64,000 bases of DNA from Eretmocerus hayati. Taxonomy: Eukaryota; Arthropoda; Insecta; Hymenoptera; Aphelinidae. Positions 63,601 to 64,000 of the stretch are shown here, piece after piece; the stretch's first letter is position 1, and each line of letters opens with the position of its first letter. The stretch covers positions 89,192,501-89,256,500 of the forward strand of contig CM056743.1 of NCBI GenBank assembly GCA_029851415.1, in the 5' to 3' direction. The notes beneath the pieces were generated by a model. The model made no database searches and was not told where the DNA came from. It saw only the letters and a program-made list of their open reading frames with translations. A program made the position numbers and the translations under genes.

Positions 63601-63727
63601 ACATATGTGTGTGTATGTTTATGTGTGTGTGCGTTTGCATTTTTGCCGGTTTTTCGGCAGCACGCTTCGCGTGCGGTGGAGATAGGGGTAGAGAGAGAGA
63701 GATGGATGGATAGATAGATAGATAGAT
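63601..63727. repeat. Microsatellites (GT)n and (GATA)n/(GAGA)n
   Basis: TGTGTGTGTATG...TGTGTGTGTG near 63,606-63,632, and GAGAGAGAGAGATGGATGGA with a following (TAGA) run at about 63,692-63,727. Confidence 0.8.
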
Positions 63728-64000
63728 GTCCTTTATTCGATCGGAGGCGAAAATCAAATATCACATGTAGTATATACATGTCATATCAATAGGGATTATC
63801 AATTAATGTAAATTAATCGTTTGGTCAAGGACATTAGGTTATCACAAGTTGTGACTAGTCAAGATTGCAGCAACAAAGGCTGCATAAAAAACACGTAATG
63901 AATAGGACAAAGGCTCAACAGAATATCGCAGTTATTTTCTAATCAGTCATGTGACACGTTGTGAGTATAATCACAGTCCATATGAAAAGAGAAGAGCCCA
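63728..64000. other. Right edge, no gene seen
   Basis: AT-rich sequence with no recognised feature. Confidence 0.3.

Noticed and set aside
1..64000. CRISPR arrays, tRNA or rRNA genes, bacterial operons
   Set aside because: No regularly spaced repeats with unique spacers, no cloverleaf or rRNA sequence recognised, and eukaryotic signals throughout.

Overview
This is arthropod nuclear DNA, most likely insect. It has short GT-AG introns, insect-style TATA plus TCAGT initiators, BEL/Pao and Copia retrotransposons, a hAT transposon, many hairpin MITEs and simple repeats. There are no bacterial operons, ribosome binding sites or CRISPR arrays, and I saw no tRNA or rRNA gene. I cannot fix the species; Hymenoptera is only a guess. 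Almost everything recognisable is mobile or virus-derived.

Element 1 (about 1-20,950, all genes on +, CpG-rich) is a degenerate Polinton/Maverick (adintovirus-like) element. In order it holds: protein-primed PolB (broken), packaging ATPase (open), a small hydrophobic-tail protein, a pre-integrase protein (nonsense), integrase with chromodomain (nonsense, catalytic Glu lost), penton (frameshifted), a basic core-type protein split by a 5.4 kb hAT element, major capsid protein (frameshifted), a mobile-element ORF of unknown function, adenain-like protease (open) and a 350-aa protein with a PC4-like segment (open). The genes for copying, cutting, packaging and building a capsid are all represented, but most are dead. 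The left end lies outside the window and no terminal inverted repeat is visible.

From 20,957 to 28,471 lies a BEL/Pao element (BEL-1) with 465-bp LTRs and TSD ACCAC. From 29,185 to 37,169 lies a second BEL/Pao element (BEL-2) with TSD CTTTG, inserted into an ORF of the same unknown family as the one at 16.5 kb.

Element 2 (about 28.5-44.6 kb, perhaps continuing to 54.2 kb) is a second, AT-richer Polinton-like remnant of a different lineage. It has the unknown-function ORF, a coiled-coil protein and an integrase on +, and a long broken PolB on - that carries a 500-bp insertion. Diverged tandem repeats follow, interrupted by a young Copia element (44,578-52,897) with identical LTRs and one intact 1,834-codon ORF. 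Beyond it a compact gene (53,158-54,112) encodes an OB-fold-like ORF that overlaps, in another frame, a four-exon ORF with three perfect phase-2 introns. Its promoter geometry matches that of the ATPase gene of element 1 and the coiled-coil gene of element 2.

From 54.2 kb to the end I see no convincing gene. The stretch is a graveyard of hairpin elements (54,193-55,115; 56,308-56,535; 59,006-59,180; 60,510-61,440; 61,943-63,107), tandem arrays and microsatellites.
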